Under the pieces are notes generated by a model. That model searched no databases, was not told where the DNA came from, and saw only the letters and a program-made list of their open reading frames with translations. Positions 1-6,327 of a DNA stretch of 9,685 nt are shown in pieces. The position numbers and the translations under genes were made by a program. The stretch lies in assembly GCA_946481035.1 (NCBI GenBank), contig CAMLNK010000077.1:1-9685 (forward strand). The letters run 5' to 3'. Source of the DNA: an uncultured Dyadobacter sp. (GTDB taxonomy: Bacteria > Bacteroidota > Bacteroidia > Cytophagales > Spirosomataceae). Position 1 is the first letter of the stretch. Each line of letters begins with the position of its first letter.

Positions 1-1
1 C

Positions 2-1213
2 ATCCGCAACCTGGTAAAACTGTATCGCAACGACGTTACGATCGTCAAATATGCCTCGCTGGCAACAGAAGCGGCGCGGAATAAGGGCGAGTTCCTGGCA
101 CAGGTTACGCATGAGATAAGGACGCCGCTTAATGCAATCATCGGTTTCTCGCAGCTTATGGACTCCGATCGTCTCGAAGGGCAGATGAAAGAGAGCGTCG
201 AGGCTATCCAAAGTTCATCGCGGATTCTGCTGACGCTCGTGAATGATCTGCTTGATTTTTCCAAACTGGAACGGGGCAAACTGACGCTGCAATATCAGCC
301 CTTCAACCCTGTGGGCCTGGTCAACGAGGTAGTAGGATTGATGAGCGTTCTTGCAGGAGAAAAGGATATTCAAATTATTTCCAAAATTAGTATTGTTGAG
401 CAGGCATGCCTCGTGGGTGACGAGTTCCGTATCAAGCAGGTGGTGCTTAACCTGTTGAGCAATGCGGTAAAATTTACGCCCGCCCATGGGAAAGTGTTGG
501 TAGAAGCGAGCCTGGAAAGTGCCGATGGGCAGAAGAAGTGCTTGAAAATCAAGGTTAAGGATTCAGGAATCGGTATTGCGCAAGAGCATTTGAAGGAGAT
601 CTTCGAAGATTTCAGCCAGATAGATGGTGCTTCGGTAGGGAAGCAGGGTACCGGGCTTGGGCTGGCGATATGCAAGCGGATCGTGGAACTGCACGGAGGT
701 AAAATCTCGGTCGAGAGCACATTAGGAAAAGGTTCGGAATTCAAAGTAGCGATGCCGATGCAGGTGGCCGACAAACTGAAACCAGCCCAGCGCCAATCTC
801 CGGCGGGCACGCAGGTTGCATTGCAGGGCAAAAAAGTGCTCGTGGCCGACGATACGAAGCTAAACCTCGTGCTGATGAGCAGGTTATTGGAAAAACATGG
901 CCTGTCATACGACCTGGTAGGCTCGGGAGACGATGCCCTCGAACTGTTCGAGAAGCAGCCTTACGACCTGGTAATCACCGATATCAATATGCCCGGTATG
1001 GACGGCTCCGAACTGACCCGGCAAATCCGCAGCAACGCCGACTCCCGGAAAGCAGCCACGCCGATAGTAGGCTTCACCGGTGACCTTTCCGATGGTGATA
1101 AGGACTTTTATGCGGATCTTGGCATTAACGGTGTGTTAGGCAAGCCATTTTCTGAAAAGGAATTTCTGGTAGTGCTGGCGGCGGTTTTCAGCTCTGGCAA
1201 GCAGGTCGGTTAA
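2..1213 (+). CDS. Hybrid sensor histidine kinase with C-terminal receiver domain, 5' end cut by window edge
   Basis: The frame is open from base 2, so the N-terminal sensor part lies outside the window; 403 residues remain. A short helical linker (residues 1-30) leads into the HisKA dimerisation helix with the H-box THEIRTPLN, phospho-accepting His37 (codon 110-112). The HATPase domain follows, with N-box LNLLSNAVKF (Asn154), G1 box DSGIGI (from Asp187) and G2 box GTGLGL (216-221). After a Pro/Gln-rich linker comes a receiver domain (about 276-395) with the acidic pair ADD, phospho-acceptor Asp327 in ITDINMPGMDG, Thr359 and Lys381 in GKPF. All catalytic residues are present, so it should autophosphorylate on His and pass phosphate to its own Asp. 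No Hpt domain follows before the stop, so output probably needs a separate Hpt protein or the receiver acts as a phosphate sink (inference). The ATG at base 158 is internal and would delete the H-box. The signal it senses cannot be told from this fragment. Confidence 0.95.
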   Translation: MRNLVKLYRNDVTIVKYASLATEAARNKGEFLAQVTHEIRTPLNAIIGFSQLMDSDRLEGQMKESVEAIQSSSRILLTLVNDLLDFSKLERGKLTLQYQPFNPVGLVNEVVGLMSVLAGEKDIQIISKISIVEQACLVGDEFRIKQVVLNLLSNAVKFTPAHGKVLVEASLESADGQKKCLKIKVKDSGIGIAQEHLKEIFEDFSQIDGASVGKQGTGLGLAICKRIVELHGGKISVESTLGKGSEFKVAMPMQVADKLKPAQRQSPAGTQVALQGKKVLVADDTKLNLVLMSRLLEKHGLSYDLVGSGDDALELFEKQPYDLVITDINMPGMDGSELTRQIRSNADSRKAATPIVGFTGDLSDGDKDFYADLGINGVLGKPFSEKEFLVVLAAVFSSGKQVG

Positions 1214-1216
1214 GCA

Positions 1217-2596
1217 TTACCGGATTTCAATCCGGCTCCAATAACGCATTGACGCCGTATTGTCTTTCGAAATAAATCGCGCCTCATATTTGCCGGATGG
1301 GGCATTTGCCGGAATTTTGAAAACGCCGTAGTAAAGGTATATGCCGCCATCGCCATAACACCAGTCGGCTTTTACTGTCGGTTGTAAGAGGAGCGATTCG
1401 CTGCCTGATTTTAATTCCAATGCGGGCAGTGGCTTATTCGCGTCCATTCCGCTGCCGCCGTACTTTCCATCCATGATCCCGGGCAGAGGCATTGCGTAAA
1501 AAGTCTGGCCTTTGTTAACAACGACCCTCCCCGTATCGTGCCCCTGGGTGATTTGGATCGTAGGGCATTCCGCAAACTCGGTCCAAATAGCACCTACCGA
1601 TTTCCTGGCCGCTCCGGAAGCTACGGGCTCAATGCCTTTGCCTATCACCGTACTACCCTCGTATATCTGAACAAGATAATGATCATCGGGCAGATCTTCC
1701 GGGAGCTTAAATGTGAGGGTGCTGTAAGATGCAAAAGTGGCGGCAAACGTCCGCGGGCCTGTCATCCGGTCATTGGACAGTTCGATATGGTATTGGTTTT
1801 CAGGCAAAAAAACGCCACCACCTATTTCCATTGTCTTACCCTTGGGCATTGCTTGGAGGAATTTGCTGAACGAATTCACTCCTGCGGTTATCGGACGCCT
1901 GATTTGCCTGATTTCCGGAAAGTCGAATTTTTTGTCACCGTACGAAATGCCGAGTATCATTCTGTCTGATTTCAGAAACTGCGTGCCCTGTATGATTGTA
2001 ATCGTGTTGGTGGATGCGTAACCGGATCCCGTGCCTGTCAATCCCTTGGCCGGATCGGTCAGTACAGATTTAAATTCGGATCCTCCGTTGGGTGTCTCGG
2101 GAACGGAGCCGACGCCCGCCGTCAACACAAATTCAGCATACACCGAAATATCATTATCGGACGCATAGAACACCGGCTCGGAGACCAAACGGGCGCCCAA
2201 CCGGCCTTCTTGCTTAACAAATACCGTGTACTGCTTCACCCCATTGAGCTGTGCTTCCTTTTTCGAAACAGTAAAGGACAGCGGAGATGCTCCCCGGAAT
2301 GAATATCTTATCAGGCCAGGTTGTATGAGCGGGATGTCAGGAAATACTTCCGCCTTACTGCCCTCGGGTAGGTCAAGTTTCAGATCCAGCGTTTGGCTGG
2401 TATAACTCTCAGGCAGCACGATCTGGATAATTCGTTTGTCGGGATCGATTTTCATCTCTTTCGCACCATTTACGCTGATGGATTTGACGAACGAATCATC
2501 GACAGCCACGACGTCCGGGACGATCTCTTTTTCTTTTTTACACCCCAAAAACAAACAAATAACCACAATCGGCAGGTAGTAGAATACTTTTTTCAT
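1217..2596 (-). CDS. Hypothetical cell-surface lipoprotein with beta-sandwich-like domains
   Basis: This 459-residue protein starts with MKK, a hydrophobic stretch and a lipobox-like LFLGC, giving lipidated Cys19 after signal peptidase II cleavage. The residues after the cysteine (KKEKE) resemble the Lys/acidic lipoprotein export signal described in Flavobacteriia, which would place it on the outer face of the outer membrane (inference). The rest is strand-rich with many Gly, Pro, Ser and Thr. Residues about 30-125 look like the small beta-sandwich repeats that begin many Bacteroidota surface lipoproteins, followed by two or three further strand-rich segments and a C-terminal part with WCYGDGGIYLYYG and a final SGKYEARF-type strand. 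There is no catalytic motif I recognise and no SusD-like TPR region. It converges on the hybrid kinase gene with a 3 bp gap and is divergent from the DUF1801 gene. Function unknown; carbohydrate or protein binding at the surface is only a guess. Confidence 0.85.
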   Translation of the reverse strand: MKKVFYYLPIVVICLFLGCKKEKEIVPDVVAVDDSFVKSISVNGAKEMKIDPDKRIIQIVLPESYTSQTLDLKLDLPEGSKAEVFPDIPLIQPGLIRYSFRGASPLSFTVSKKEAQLNGVKQYTVFVKQEGRLGARLVSEPVFYASDNDISVYAEFVLTAGVGSVPETPNGGSEFKSVLTDPAKGLTGTGSGYASTNTITIIQGTQFLKSDRMILGISYGDKKFDFPEIRQIRRPITAGVNSFSKFLQAMPKGKTMEIGGGVFLPENQYHIELSNDRMTGPRTFAATFASYSTLTFKLPEDLPDDHYLVQIYEGSTVIGKGIEPVASGAARKSVGAIWTEFAECPTIQITQGHDTGRVVVNKGQTFYAMPLPGIMDGKYGGSGMDANKPLPALELKSGSESLLLQPTVKADWCYGDGGIYLYYGVFKIPANAPSGKYEARFISKDNTASMRYWSRIEIR

Positions 2597-2764
2597 GGCA
2601 TATAACTTGTTGATAGCTAGTTGGGTATTGCGGTATTTTATTTGAAAATTTAAAAAATATACTTTAATAATTAATCAGTTACTTAAATAAAAAAACTCCA
2701 CCGGTTAAATTCTGCCGCGATGGCACTTTTCCTGATTAAATCACTCATCAAAAACTCAATCGGC
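2597..2764. promoter_or_regulatory. AT-rich divergent intergenic region between lipoprotein and DUF1801 genes
   Basis: This 168 bp gap must hold the promoters of both divergent genes. Its core (about 2636-2695) is almost pure A/T and stands out from the mixed composition of the flanking genes. I searched for the Bacteroidota -7 element TAnnTTTG with a TTG-type -33 element and found no exact pair on either strand, so I do not place a promoter. Neither start codon has a clear Shine-Dalgarno sequence, as is usual in this phylum. No long inverted repeat is apparent. Confidence 0.5.
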
Positions 2765-3160
2765 ATGGCAAAAACAGATTTCAAATCGGTAGACGAATAC
2801 CAGGATACGTTTCAAGGGGAGAAAAAGGAAAGGCTGGCGGCAATCCGGAAAACGATCCGCGAAGTGGCGCCCAATGCCGAGGAAGTGATCAGCTACCAGA
2901 TCCCGGCTTACAAGCATTTCGGGTTTCTGATTTACTATTCAGCTGCGACGAATCACATTTCACTGTCGTATCCTTTTAGCCAGGCACTGCTCGCCGAGTT
3001 CAAAACAGAACTTGCGAAATACAAAATGAGTAAATCGGCGCTCCAATTGCCCGATAAGGATCCATTGCCGCTCGACCTGATCAGGCGCATTGTCGAATAC
3101 CGCATGAAGGAAAATGAGCTTGCCGAGGCTTCGAAGCCACCAAAAGCCAAAAAGAAATAA
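2765..3160 (+). CDS. DUF1801 domain protein (YdhG/frataxin-like fold family)
   Basis: This is a 131-residue cytosolic protein. It shows the DUF1801 pattern: an N-terminal helix after MAKTDFKSVDEY, then EEVISYQIPAYK, a central beta region with HISLSYPF, the helix FKTELAKYKMSKSALQLP, and the closing LPLDLIRRIVEYRM. The C-terminus is a lysine-rich tail (KPPKAKKK). I choose the ATG at 2765 because MAKTDFKSVDEY is how family members begin. An in-frame ATG at 2720 would add 15 residues (MALFLIKSLIKNSIG) with no family counterpart. One characterised member, Bacillus subtilis YdhG (Fra), was reported as a frataxin-like iron chaperone; whether this applies here is unknown. No terminator hairpin with a T-tract separates it from the next gene 109 bp downstream. 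Confidence 0.88.
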   Translation: MAKTDFKSVDEYQDTFQGEKKERLAAIRKTIREVAPNAEEVISYQIPAYKHFGFLIYYSAATNHISLSYPFSQALLAEFKTELAKYKMSKSALQLPDKDPLPLDLIRRIVEYRMKENELAEASKPPKAKKK

Positions 3161-3269
3161 CCCATTAACCGGGGCATGACGTTTCTCAGTATCGCAGCTA
3201 AGCGGCGTCAGTTTTCCGGCCGTGGCGGCCAAGTACTTTTGGATGAATTATCAATACCTTATCCAGAAC

Positions 3270-5042
3270 ATGATGCCGCATACTTTTCATATTCCGGTCC
3301 TCGGACTGGGTTACTCCATAGATACCCCCATTAAAGTCGCCAAATACGGCATATCTTCGGTCGCCTCCATTGTTGACGACGAGTTGATCGAGCGCATGCG
3401 CGTACATTATGCCCGTCAATGCGGAGCAGATGACGCGCCCATAGCCAAGTCGGAACCGGACTACCGCAGCCGCAGGATCACAGCCTATCTCGACTTGATG
3501 CACGGCATCGTGGCCGAAGAGTTTGAAAAACTGAAAAACCAGCCATTCGGCACCGGGAGCGATATCGACCGTTATTTCAGCCTTTTGCCGGCGGGCTCGG
3601 AGCTAAAACTCCGGTATGAAACGATGCTCACTATGCCCGGCGGCACTGAGAAAGATGCGGAGGCGACTGCGCTGCGGGAGCAAATGGTGGCAGGCAGCAT
3701 CGACGTAAATATTATGTCGAAGGTGGATAAAATGAATACCGATGCCGACGGGAACCTGCTCGATGACACTTATACGGACGCGCTGGCTGCATTGCGCGGC
3801 TTTGCATCGAGTAAATTGTCGTCGTCGATTATTCTTTCCGCGGGCATGAACCCGCATTTGTATAGCTACCTCGAAGCATTTACGGACTTTTTCCCGGACG
3901 AGAAAGGCAGCTTCCGCAAAAAAGTGATCCTCAAAGTGAGCGATTACCGCTCGGCATTGATTCAGGCGAAGTTTCTGGCTAAAAAGGGAATCTGGGTTTC
4001 CGAATTCCGCATTGAATCGGGGCTTAACTGCGGCGGGCATGCATTTGCGACCGAGGGGAATCTGCTGGGGCCGGTTTTGGAGGAGTTCAAAAACCGTCGT
4101 GCAGAAATGTTCACCGAATTGCTCGCGCTTTACGAGCCTGCGCTGGAAAGCAGGGGCATAGCGCTCGCACGCGTGCCACGTACGCGCATATCCGTACAGG
4201 GCGGCATTGGTACCGCGGCAGAGAATGCGTTTTTGCTGGAACACTACGGGATCGAAGCCACAGGCTGGGGGAGTCCGTTCCTGCTGGTTCCGGAAGTGAC
4301 CAACGTCGATAAAACCACGCTGGATGAGCTGGCAAATGCGGATAGCGACGCCTATTACGTGAGTGATTCATCGCCGTTAGGCGTTCTTTTCAATAATTTT
4401 AAAAACAGCACCGCCGAGAAGCAGCGTCTCGAACGCATTGCGAAAGGCCGCCCTGGGAGTCCGTGCAACAAACGTTTCCTGGTTTCGAATACCGAATTTA
4501 CCAAAGAACCGATCTGTACAGCTTCCCGCCAATATCAGCAGCTGAAAATCAGGCAACTGCAAGCGATCGAACCACGGCCCGCGAACTTACAAATGCAGAT
4601 TGATGCGGTTACCGAAAAGCTTTGCTTGTGTGAAGGACTTAGTACCGCGGCGCTCATTAAAAGCGAGCTCATCAAGCCAAGGGAAAATAAAGCCGTCGCC
4701 ATTTGTCCTGGGCCGAATCTGGCATTTTTTTCAGGGATATATTCACTGGATGAAATGGTAGGGCATATCTACGGGAAAATAGACTTGCTGTCCAAACACC
4801 TTCGGCCAAATATGTTCATCAACGAGCTGAACTTATATGTAGATTATCTCAAAAAAGACATCGAACGCCACACCGCGGCCCTGAACGACAAGAAGGTCAA
4901 ATACTTGGCAAAATTCCGGGCGAACTTGTTGGAAGGAATTAATTATTACAAAAAACTGATCCCGGAAATAACGAACCAGACCGTCGCATACCGTCAGGAA
5001 ATGATGGCTCAGTTGGAGGCGATAGAGGGCAGGCTTTTATAG
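3270..5042 (+). CDS. Conserved protein resembling FMN-dependent nitronate monooxygenase/FabK TIM barrels, with extra Cys-containing C-terminal region
   Basis: I know no characterised homologue of this 590-residue protein. Several segments mirror the nitronate monooxygenase/FabK barrel in order. The N-terminus HIPVLGLGYSIDTPIKVAKY is like the first strand and FMN loop. SGLNCGGHAF (251-259) is like the G-x-E-A-GGH-x-G motif carrying the active-site His. ISVQGGIGTAAEN (307-319) followed by GIEATGWGSPFLLVPE (327-342) is like the phosphate-binding GGI...GA-x-GVQ-x-GT-x-FL-x-x-E strand pair. An insert of about 130 residues follows the first strand. After residue 345 comes a segment unlike those enzymes, with cysteines at 399, 416, 452, 454 and 479 (GSPCNKR, PICTAS, CLCEG, ICPGPN) that could bind an iron-sulphur cluster or zinc (inference), then a helical tail. 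The start is uncertain: GTG 3222, ATG 3243, ATG 3270 and ATG 3273 are in frame. I chose 3270 because the recognisable fold begins right after it. The stop overlaps the convergent DUF6169 stop by 6 bp. Confidence 0.75.
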   Translation: MMPHTFHIPVLGLGYSIDTPIKVAKYGISSVASIVDDELIERMRVHYARQCGADDAPIAKSEPDYRSRRITAYLDLMHGIVAEEFEKLKNQPFGTGSDIDRYFSLLPAGSELKLRYETMLTMPGGTEKDAEATALREQMVAGSIDVNIMSKVDKMNTDADGNLLDDTYTDALAALRGFASSKLSSSIILSAGMNPHLYSYLEAFTDFFPDEKGSFRKKVILKVSDYRSALIQAKFLAKKGIWVSEFRIESGLNCGGHAFATEGNLLGPVLEEFKNRRAEMFTELLALYEPALESRGIALARVPRTRISVQGGIGTAAENAFLLEHYGIEATGWGSPFLLVPEVTNVDKTTLDELANADSDAYYVSDSSPLGVLFNNFKNSTAEKQRLERIAKGRPGSPCNKRFLVSNTEFTKEPICTASRQYQQLKIRQLQAIEPRPANLQMQIDAVTEKLCLCEGLSTAALIKSELIKPRENKAVAICPGPNLAFFSGIYSLDEMVGHIYGKIDLLSKHLRPNMFINELNLYVDYLKKDIERHTAALNDKKVKYLAKFRANLLEGINYYKKLIPEITNQTVAYRQEMMAQLEAIEGRLL

Positions 5043-5558
5043 CTTGCCCGTCTTATCGGCATCTCCTGAATGGAAGAGCTGAATGGCAGCCTCATAATCC
5101 GGATGCGTTTTTCGGAGCAGGATAGAGGCAAATACAATCATTTCTGGCCTGACAACATTACCATTCCCGCCAATTTTCAAATCCTTAACAATGACCTGCC
5201 TATCTTGTTTTTCGATTGACGGGTCATTAATCAGGCTGAACCATCTCTTGAACTTGGCGTGCCGCAAGTAACCCTTACCATCTTGCGGATCGCAATAATA
5301 GATGATGATGACGTCGTTCTCTTGCAAAAAATTGGTCAGGATATACAGCACGGTATTTCTTAGGCGGACATCCAAGCCCATGGAAGGCTTATCTGTTTCG
5401 ATAAAGAAGTTACAGGTCGGCCCTATTTCCGGGTTATCCGGGAAGTACCTGGCATCCCGGGATAAATCGACCGTAACGACTATGTCTTGCGTTGTCAAAA
5501 ACTGGAAGCGTTCTCCAAATTGCCGATATGGATAAATTTCAGAAAAGTTTGACTCCAA
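5037..5558 (-). CDS. DUF6169 family protein, full-length copy (module copy A)
   Basis: The 173-residue protein matches my recollection of the Bacteroidota DUF6169 family. It has an N-terminal IYPY...FQFLTTQDIVVTVDLS strand pair, a Pro/Asn-rich loop, RLRNTVLYILTNFLQEN helix, IIIYYCDPQDGKG strand and turn, RHAKFKRWF helix, and a C-terminal FASILLRKTHPDY strand. There is no signal peptide, membrane segment or known catalytic motif. No ATG or GTG lies near the N-terminus. The frame is closed upstream by TAA, and the only usual start is TTG at 5558, preceded by GGAAG at 4 nt. It overlaps the end of the upstream small gene by 20 nt in the +1 frame, so translation is probably coupled to that gene. 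Its stop overlaps the stop of the convergent barrel protein. The function of the family is unknown to me. Confidence 0.8.
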   Translation of the reverse strand: MESNFSEIYPYRQFGERFQFLTTQDIVVTVDLSRDARYFPDNPEIGPTCNFFIETDKPSMGLDVRLRNTVLYILTNFLQENDVIIIYYCDPQDGKGYLRHAKFKRWFSLINDPSIEKQDRQVIVKDLKIGGNGNVVRPEMIVFASILLRKTHPDYEAAIQLFHSGDADKTGKL

Positions 5559-5724
5559 GTGCTTCCAATTCAGTTTTTGTTATTTCACCCCTATCGTATG
5601 CATTTATGTCTCTTCTTGTCTGCATCATTCTTGCAATAAGAATTTCAAGGGTAACTTTGGGACCGTTTTTGCCATCGGCTGCTTCCGCAGTATCTGGTGT
5701 GTTCGTAGGTAATGTTTGTTCCAT
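5539..5724 (-). CDS. Small protein (61 aa) preceding DUF6169, module copy A
   Basis: The ATG at 5724 (MEQTLPTN) gives 61 residues. An earlier in-frame start at 5901 would run through the reading frame of the neighbouring module copy and is not credible. The first 25 residues are polar and probably disordered. The remainder, TLEILIARMMQTRRDINAYD and then RGEITKTELEALGVKLF, predicts two short helices with a conserved RGE(I/M)T turn. The copy-B homologue at 6018-6206 keeps the same start context (TCAAACTATGGAACAAAC), the second half and the same final LGV-(K/R)-L. Retention in both copies suggests a translated gene rather than a chance frame. It overlaps the DUF6169 gene, so the two products may work together or this frame may set DUF6169 translation. 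Function unknown. Confidence 0.7.
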   Translation of the reverse strand: MEQTLPTNTPDTAEAADGKNGPKVTLEILIARMMQTRRDINAYDRGEITKTELEALGVKLF

Positions 5725-5764
5725 AGTTTGATCGATGTTTAGTTCTTTTATGACAGCCCGGGGT

Positions 5765-6025
5765 TCATAGCTTGCCCGTCTTATCGGTATCTGCTGAATG
5801 GAAGAGCTGAATGGAAGCCTTATAATCCGGATGCGTTTTTCGCAGAAGAATGGACGCATATACAGTGAGTTCTGATCTGACAATTTTGTCATTTTCGTCA
5901 ACCTTCAAATCTACGACTATGACTTGCCTGTCTTGCTTTTCGATCGATGGATCATCGATCAGATTGAACCATCTGTTGAACTTAAATAGTTCTCCGAGTT
6001 GCTCATATGGATAAATTTCAACCAA
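5765..6025 (-). CDS. Internally deleted DUF6169 paralogue (86 aa), module copy B; possibly a decayed gene
   Basis: Residues 1-16 (MVEIYPYEQLGELFKF) match residues 5-20 of the full copy at 5037-5558. Residues 17-86 match residues 104-173, including RWF-L-DDPSIEKQDRQV, SILLRKTHPDY and LFHS-D-DKTGKL. The 83 residues between are absent, so the protein lacks the central strands, the long helix and the CDPQDGKG turn, and may not fold like the family. The frame stays open across the junction near 5979-5982. The only usual start codon after the upstream in-frame TAA is TTG at 6025, with GGGAG 6 nt before it. It overlaps the upstream small gene by 8 nt in the +1 frame. I list it as a CDS because the frame is intact, but it may be a remnant. 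Confidence 0.6.
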   Translation of the reverse strand: MVEIYPYEQLGELFKFNRWFNLIDDPSIEKQDRQVIVVDLKVDENDKIVRSELTVYASILLRKTHPDYKASIQLFHSADTDKTGKL

Positions 6026-6206
6026 GCCTTACTCCCAATGCATGAAGTTCCTCCAATGTCATTTCGCCCCTGTGGTACGCCTTTATATCTTTATGCGTCT
6101 GCATCATCCTGGTAATCAGGATTTCCAAAGTGGGCTTCTCCGGACGGTTTTCGGCGTTGATTATTTCCGCTGTTTTTGGCTCGTTTGCTGGCGTTGTTTG
6201 TTCCAT
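6018..6206 (-). CDS. Small protein (62 aa) preceding DUF6169, module copy B
   Basis: The protein starts with ATG at 6206 (MEQTTPAN) and has 62 residues, one codon more than its copy-A paralogue at 5539-5724. The N-terminal third is polar and has diverged. The C-terminal part, TLEILITRMMQTHKDIKAYH then RGEMTLEELHALGVRLG, is well kept and predicts two helices. Its stop TGA lies inside the first codons of the truncated DUF6169 gene. It is the first gene of the module, 121 bp downstream of the receiver-CRP regulator stop, so its promoter probably lies in 6207-6327. I know no named family for it. Confidence 0.68.
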   Translation of the reverse strand: MEQTTPANEPKTAEIINAENRPEKPTLEILITRMMQTHKDIKAYHRGEMTLEELHALGVRLG

Positions 6207-6327
6207 AGTTTGAAAGATTTTTGTGAAGTAATTCTTAAACCTAGGAAAAGCAAATGAACTATTTTCGCTTCAAAGCCAGGGAATGATCAGGCGGGAACTA
6301 TGAATTATCAAGGGTCGAAAAACTTTT
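6207..6327 (-). promoter_or_regulatory. Intergenic region between the receiver-CRP regulator and the small-gene/DUF6169 module
   Basis: This 121 bp gap separates the regulator stop from the first small gene on the same strand and is the likely site of the module's own promoter. Reading leftward it contains TAGGTTTA at about 6236-6243, one mismatch from the Bacteroidota TAnnTTTG element, but no TTTG sits at the expected distance upstream. The 15 bp next to the start codon (6207-6221) are shared with the leader of copy A. No strong terminator for the upstream operon is visible. Confidence 0.4.

Larger units (their letters stand above)
5037..5739 (-). repeat. Tandem gene-module duplication, copy A (full length)
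   Basis: One of two diverged direct copies of a small-gene plus DUF6169 module. Homology with copy B runs from the 3' stop region (TATAGCTTGCCCGTCTTATCGG against CATAGCTTGCCCGTCTTATCGG) through both genes to about 15 bp upstream of the small-gene start, where 12 of 15 bases agree. The 688 bp from stop to start equals copy B's 442 bp plus a 249 bp deletion minus one extra codon in copy B, so the copies are otherwise colinear. Confidence 0.85.
5765..6221 (-). repeat. Tandem gene-module duplication, copy B (249 bp internal deletion)
   Basis: This is the second copy of the module, in the same orientation and upstream in transcription order. Only about 25 bp (5740-5764) of unrelated sequence separates it from copy A. 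The copies differ by many substitutions, so the duplication is not recent. No inverted repeats, target-site duplications or transposase accompany it, which fits unequal recombination or slippage rather than transposition. Confidence 0.85.

Noticed and set aside
1220..1235. Perfect hairpin CCGGATTTCAATCCGG at the convergent junction of the hybrid kinase and lipoprotein genes.
   Set aside because: The stem is only 6-7 bp, it lies within the last codons of the lipoprotein gene, and no T-tract follows on either strand, so I do not call it a terminator.
3217..3230. Small GGCC-GTGGC-GGCC inverted repeat ahead of the barrel protein.
   Set aside because: A four-base stem in GC-rich sequence is expected by chance, and it may lie within the coding region if the GTG start at 3222 is used.
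5536..5550. Programmed +1 frameshift of the prfB type joining the small ORF to DUF6169 (CTT TTC TGA).
   Set aside because: The codons before TGA are TTC in copy A and GGT in copy B, neither re-pairs well in the +1 frame, and the site is not conserved. Coupled initiation is simpler, though not proven.
5539..5901. Longer version of the copy-A small gene starting at 5901.
   Set aside because: The extra 59 residues would be an out-of-frame reading of the truncated DUF6169 gene, whereas the paralogue and the shared leader both point to ATG at 5724.
5037..6206. Toxin-antitoxin system (small ORF as antitoxin, DUF6169 as toxin).
   Set aside because: The gene order and overlap fit, but neither protein shows a known toxin fold, nuclease residues or a DNA-binding motif, so I leave the function open.
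6248..6270. Imperfect inverted repeat AAGCAAAT...ATTTTCGCTT downstream of the receiver-CRP gene.
   Set aside because: The stem needs two bulges and is A/T-rich with only a short T run after it; too weak to name as the operon terminator.
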